Source: JALOLG01 sp963776935
GTDB lineage: Bacteria > Actinomycetota > Acidimicrobiia > Acidimicrobiales > Ilumatobacteraceae
DNA: 64,000 bases
Reading direction: 5' to 3'
NCBI GenBank assembly: GCA_963776935.1
Contig: CAVZOP010000006.1
Location: 1 to 64,000 of the forward strand
The notes under the pieces are model-generated. The model saw nothing but the letters and a program-made list of their open reading frames with translations. It did no database searches and was not told the DNA's origin. The position numbers were made by a program, and so were the translations under genes. Position 1 is the first letter of the stretch. Each line of letters begins with the position of its first letter. Of the stretch, positions 60,798-64,000 are shown in pieces.

Positions 60798-61117
60798 CGG
60801 GATTTCCGCGAAGGGTACGTCGTTGATAGCGCTCGCCACTTGATTCGAGCGCTCACAATGCCCGCTCGTCGCTCACGACGTAACGACGAGCGCACAGGAC
60901 ATCCCAGTGCATCACGGCAGCTATGCGCTGCCTGATCGACCGTCACTAGGTGTGGCGGCGATCAGAAGCGCAAGCGCGCTTCCAGTTACCTCGATTGTGC
61001 TGGCGGTGGACCGTCGAGACCGTCGACATGTGCCCACCCCGTGAACTGTTGCCGTTCGCCGAGACTAGGTTTTGTACCGACCACAGGGTGGACGCGCATC
61101 AGAATGGAGGAACGACC
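60798..61117. other. Intergenic region with a hairpin
   Basis: The 320 bp before the protease gene hold a perfect 8-bp hairpin, GCTCGTCG (60864-60871) and CGACGAGC (60884-60891), with a 12-nt loop and no T-tract, possibly the end of the YecM transcript. I see no gene or operator. Confidence 0.5.
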
Positions 61118-62083
61118 GTGAGAACGAGAGTCGTAACACTGTTCGTTGTCGGCTCGCTGGCGCTCGCAATGTCTTCGAGCGCGAGCGCCATCACGTGGGG
61201 GCGTCCGGATGCCAACAATGAGTATCCGAACGTGGCCTCGGTTCGTGGGATTGTCGAGGTGACGAACACCGCGCAGATCAGCTGTAGTGGCAGTCTGCTC
61301 CACCGAGACCAGGAGAAGGTGGTGATCCTGACCGCCGCCCACTGCACCGATGCGTGGGTGGGTGCGATTGCCTCTGGCACCATCGATTCCGTCGGCGTGT
61401 CGTTCGATCAGAACAACCAAGTCAATGGCACCACGACTAATGCCACGTTCTACGTCCGAGGTGGTGTTCCGATCAGCTACCCGGCGAAGGACGCTCCGTT
61501 CGAGACTTTCGACTACGGACTCGTGGTGTTTTCCACCGACGGCGAGAACGCGGTCGGCCAGACCATCGAGGAACGCTGGGGCGCGCTCACGCCCGTCCAG
61601 GTGGCGCCTGATGCCGGATACTTGTCGGGTGTGATCAGCACCGTCAGCGACCCGACCCGTAATCTGCGGTTCACGGCTGTCGGCTACGGGACGGGCGAGA
61701 AGTTCCCGATTCCCGGGGAAGAGACCGGACCGGCCACTCCGTCGGGTACTAACACGTCCAAGTTCCTCGTGCGGTACATCGCCGACGGCCTCACGTACAA
61801 CGCCCACAACCCGGTCAACGATGTGCTGCGGCTCTCGATGAACATCGCCAAGGGTGAGAACGGCACGTGCAACGGTGATTCCGGCGGCCCTATCTTCTAC
61901 GAGGACGCGACCCTCGGCCGTGTGCAGGTGTCGCTTGTGTCCGGCGGCGACGCTCCCTGTCGAGCGACGAACACTGGGCCCGGGTTCAGTCGTGACGAGA
62001 CGTTCGATTTCCTGGCGTGCGGAATGGTCGAGGGCGATGTCGGCGCCGTCGTGGCGTGCGTCGATGATCTTTTCGAGTCGTAA
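61118..62083 (+). CDS. Secreted trypsin-like serine protease
   Basis: The 321-residue protein starts with a signal peptide (RVVTLFVVGSLALAMSSSASA) and continues with a chymotrypsin-fold domain. The triad is His75 in ILTAAHCTD, Asp132 in FDYGLVVF and Ser255 in NGTCNGDSGGPIF. GGAGGAACGACC precedes GTG 61118. It is an extracellular endopeptidase with unclear specificity. Codon use here is slightly less GC-extreme than in the first half of the window. Confidence 0.87.
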   Translation: MRTRVVTLFVVGSLALAMSSSASAITWGRPDANNEYPNVASVRGIVEVTNTAQISCSGSLLHRDQEKVVILTAAHCTDAWVGAIASGTIDSVGVSFDQNNQVNGTTTNATFYVRGGVPISYPAKDAPFETFDYGLVVFSTDGENAVGQTIEERWGALTPVQVAPDAGYLSGVISTVSDPTRNLRFTAVGYGTGEKFPIPGEETGPATPSGTNTSKFLVRYIADGLTYNAHNPVNDVLRLSMNIAKGENGTCNGDSGGPIFYEDATLGRVQVSLVSGGDAPCRATNTGPGFSRDETFDFLACGMVEGDVGAVVACVDDLFES

Positions 62084-62119
62084 CGGCCGAATCGGCCGCC
62101 GAGACGTCCAGCGCTCGCC

Positions 62120-62365
62120 GTGAGCCAGGGTCAGACCTGCTCGATCGGGCTGACCATATGGGATGGGATCGAAGACCCCGATCACCTCGTCGCACGCGCC
62201 GACGAGGCGCTGTACCACGCCAAACGACACGGCCGGAACAGGCTGGCGGTCCACGACGGACAGCGTGTCCGCGTCTCCAGCTACGAGGGCGCGGGTCTGA
62301 CGGACCGACCGGTCTCGACCGGTCTGTCCGCGACCGACCTCGACGTCCTCATACCGGCCTCGTAA
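62120..62365 (+). pseudogene. GGDEF domain C-terminal fragment
   Basis: The frame reads QTCSIGLTIWDGIEDPDHLVARADEALYHAKRHGRNRLAVHDGQ, the last third of a diguanylate cyclase (SIG...ADEALYxAKxxGRN). The catalytic GG(D/E)EF and the sensory part are absent upstream, where the protease gene ends. It is a truncated remnant, possibly left by rearrangement. Its 3' end overlaps the convergent methyltransferase stop by 17 bp. Confidence 0.65.
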
Positions 62366-63185
62366 GACGCCCGATTCGACGAGGACTCAGCGGCCCCGGG
62401 TGGCGGGCCGTGATGATCCAGGCGCGGGCGTCGAAGAGGACGCCGGGACCGGTGTCGTGTGCGTCGAGGGTGGCGCGTAGTCGTTGGCGGGCGTTCTCGG
62501 CGGCGGTGGCGTCGAGGCGATCGAGGAGGTCGCGGGCGTGGAGAAGGCGGAGCACGTTCTCGTGGGCGGCGGCGGCGTCCGGGCCGTAGTAGACGGGTTC
62601 GTGGACGTCGGTGAAGTCGATGTCGTCGAGTCCGGCCGCGGTCAGGATGCGTCGCGTGTCAGACGGATCGGCGAGGGAGAACGGTTCCAGGTCGCGCTCG
62701 GTCGGCGTGGCCGGGCCCGAATCCGCGAGCGCCCGGCGGGTGGCGGTGAACCACTCGTTCTGTTCAGCGTGCCGCCAGACGAGGAGGACGAGACGAGCAC
62801 CGGGGCGCAAGGCCCGCCCGATGTTGGCGAACGCGGCGACGGCGTCGGTGAAGAACATCGTTCCGAACCGACTAATGCAGAGGTCGAATCGTGCTTCCGG
62901 GAACGGGTGGGTCTGGGCGTCCCCGACTTCGTAGGTGACGTTGCGTGTGCCCGCAGCGTCGCTGAGCCGGCGGGCGCGCTCGACCACGGCTGCGGAGATG
63001 TCCACTCCCACCGCAGTTCCGTTGAACGCCGCGCCGGCCGCCTCACGCGTGGTCTGACCGGCACCGCAGCCGACGTCGAGCACGTGATCGGCCGGACGCA
63101 CCGCCGCAGCCGCGCGGAAGTGCGGGTCGTACCAGCGCAGTTCGGCGTCGTAGAAGTCGGTGGAGTCGAACGAGTCCGTGCTCAC
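62349..63185 (-). CDS. SAM-dependent methyltransferase
   Basis: The 278-residue protein is a class I methyltransferase: HVLDVGCGAGQTTREAAGAAF (motif I), AVGVDISAAVVERARRL, YEVGDAQTHPFPEARFDLCISRFGTMFF, and LRPGARLVLLVW. The GTG start overlaps the stop of the upstream oxidoreductase by four bases (63182-63185), so the two are cotranslated. Pairing with an LLM-class oxidoreductase suggests joint action on a small molecule, by inference only. Confidence 0.83.
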   Translation of the reverse strand: MSTDSFDSTDFYDAELRWYDPHFRAAAAVRPADHVLDVGCGAGQTTREAAGAAFNGTAVGVDISAAVVERARRLSDAAGTRNVTYEVGDAQTHPFPEARFDLCISRFGTMFFTDAVAAFANIGRALRPGARLVLLVWRHAEQNEWFTATRRALADSGPATPTERDLEPFSLADPSDTRRILTAAGLDDIDFTDVHEPVYYGPDAAAAHENVLRLLHARDLLDRLDATAAENARQRLRATLDAHDTGPGVLFDARAWIITARHPGPLSPRRIGRLTRPV

Positions 63186-64000
63186 GGTGCGAAGGGTCCT
63201 TGACGGAGAAGGCCCCGCACTCCGTCGAGCGACAGCGCTTCGGGGGCGAACTCCGGGAGCCACCACGTGGCACCGGCGTCGACGTACGGCGCGGGATCGA
63301 CGCCGACGGGGAGGCCGACGACGATGTCGTACGGGGCCGTCGTGTCGTCGCGCAGCTCGGCAACGACGGCAACGACCTCGACGAGTTGATCAGGGTGCTC
63401 GAGATTGGCGGGAAAGAACCCGTCGTAACGGGCGGCTCGCCGCATCGGCTTGACGTTGCCGGGGAACCCGGCAACCCATACCGGGATGTCGGGGCGCTGC
63501 ACCGGCCGGGGGAGGAACTGGATGTCGTCCACCGTGTAGTGGTCGCCGTGGTGGTGAACCGGCTCACCGCTCCAGGCGGCGGTGAGGATCTCCAGTGCCT
63601 CGTCGAGCATCTGGCCGCGGGCCCGTTCGTCGAGTTGCTCGCCGGTCTTCGAGAACTCGCGAGCGAATCTGTCCCCGCCGATCCCGACGCCGAGGGTGAG
63701 GCGGCCGCCGCTGAGCCAGTCCAACGTGGCGGTCTCGCGCGCGACCTTGACCGGTCGGCGTCGTGGCAGCGGTGTGACCATGGGCCCGAGCCGCAGCCGC
63801 TCGGTCGCAGCCGCGATCGCGGCGAGCGTGATCCACGCGTCGGCAACTTGGCGCACCGGCGCGTTCCAGCGCAGCTGGTCCCACACGAAGAACCCATGCC
63901 AGCCCGCCTCCTCGGCCTCGGCTGCCAGACGGGCGCACACCGTCGGGTCGGACAGTTCGTCGAACAGCGGCAACCACAGGGCCGATCGCGCCAACGGTTC
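63182..64000 (-). CDS. LLM class flavin/F420-dependent oxidoreductase (may start outside window)
   Basis: The protein has the luciferase-like TIM-barrel signatures: ALWLPLFDELSDPTVCARLAAEAEEAGWHGFFVWDQL, TERLRLGPMVTPLPRRRPVKVARETATLDWLSGGRLTLGVGIGG and EALEILTAAWSG, all typical of F420-dependent or FMN-dependent LLM enzymes. The frame continues to the right edge; a TTG at 63994 could be its start, but an upstream start outside the window cannot be excluded. It is coupled to the downstream methyltransferase. Substrate unknown. Confidence 0.8.
   Translation of the reverse strand, partial: EPLARSALWLPLFDELSDPTVCARLAAEAEEAGWHGFFVWDQLRWNAPVRQVADAWITLAAIAAATERLRLGPMVTPLPRRRPVKVARETATLDWLSGGRLTLGVGIGGDRFAREFSKTGEQLDERARGQMLDEALEILTAAWSGEPVHHHGDHYTVDDIQFLPRPVQRPDIPVWVAGFPGNVKPMRRAARYDGFFPANLEHPDQLVEVVAVVAELRDDTTAPYDIVVGLPVGVDPAPYVDAGATWWLPEFAPEALSLDGVRGLLRQGPFAP

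Noticed and set aside
61118..64000. A biosynthetic gene cluster formed by the protease, methyltransferase and LLM oxidoreductase
   Set aside because: Only the last two genes are coupled. No scaffold enzyme such as a synthase, RiPP precursor or NRPS module is visible in the window.

Overview
The window is GC-rich (about 70 percent by eye) actinobacterial DNA. Short TANNNT boxes sit 6-9 nt before many start codons (leaderless genes), and there is an F420-type PPOX protein, an LLM-type flavin/F420 oxidoreductase, a BTAD/SARP regulator, an actinobacterial-type arsenate reductase with an N-terminal three-helix segment, and a tiny basic protein like ribosomal bL37. A member of Acidimicrobiia or a related deep actinobacterial lineage is my best guess; no marker gene here settles it. 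More than twenty recognisable genes are split by single-base frameshifts, at least some in or beside homopolymers, between 0.9 and 52 kb. This looks more like an uncorrected long-read assembly than mass gene decay. I annotate such genes over their full span and say where the frame breaks.

Layout. 0-3 kb: end of a secreted repeat protein and an OafA-like acyltransferase. 3-19 kb: catabolic and housekeeping genes (nitrilase-family amidase, S41 peptidase, enoyl-CoA hydratase, quinone oxidoreductase, VOC protein, EamA transporter, two alpha/beta hydrolases, large BTAD-AAA regulator, methyltransferase, cyclase, prolyl aminopeptidase, cupin, two PPOX-fold proteins). 19-23 kb: GrpB-like protein, M14-like lipoprotein peptidase, HxlR regulator divergent from a cupin, and an SDR. 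23.3-24.4 kb: a cassette of about 1 kb flanked by a 54-bp duplication of the 3' half of tRNA-Leu(UAA), carrying a HEPN-MNT (HepT/MntA-type) toxin-antitoxin pair. 24.4-31 kb: DUF2007-like protein, Fe-S PD-(D/E)XK nuclease, PlsC acyltransferase coupled to an epimerase, VOC protein, prolyl oligopeptidase, bL37-like gene. 31-42 kb: HxlR regulator divergent from a BBE-type FAD oxidase, a cluster of small VOC, DUF3237, DUF1801 and DUF899 genes, a TetR regulator divergent from a VOC gene, an FtsX permease and a small membrane protein. 42.5-44 kb: arsenic genes with an ArsR-ArsC fusion. 44-50 kb: a lipoprotein joining a periplasmic-binding domain, two peptidoglycan-binding domains and a fasciclin domain, then a cyclic-nucleotide-binding protein, an HhH-PHP protein, a GNAT acetyltransferase and YchF.

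49.9-60 kb is an accessory region: iteron-like repeats, two gene fragments meeting tail-less at about 50.87 kb, a MalT/LuxR-type regulator, a two-gene cassette of a YcjX-like P-loop GTPase plus an unknown 123-residue partner, an O-methyltransferase, an intact tyrosine recombinase, and a 3' fragment of a tRNA-Thr that looks like an attachment-site scar. 60-64 kb: YecM-like protein, secreted trypsin-like protease, a GGDEF fragment, and a coupled LLM oxidoreductase-methyltransferase pair running off the window.

The most interesting candidates are the tRNA-Leu-bounded HEPN-MNT cassette and the GTPase/partner operon inside the recombinase-bearing region. Nothing could be searched here, so family names rest on motifs, length and context.
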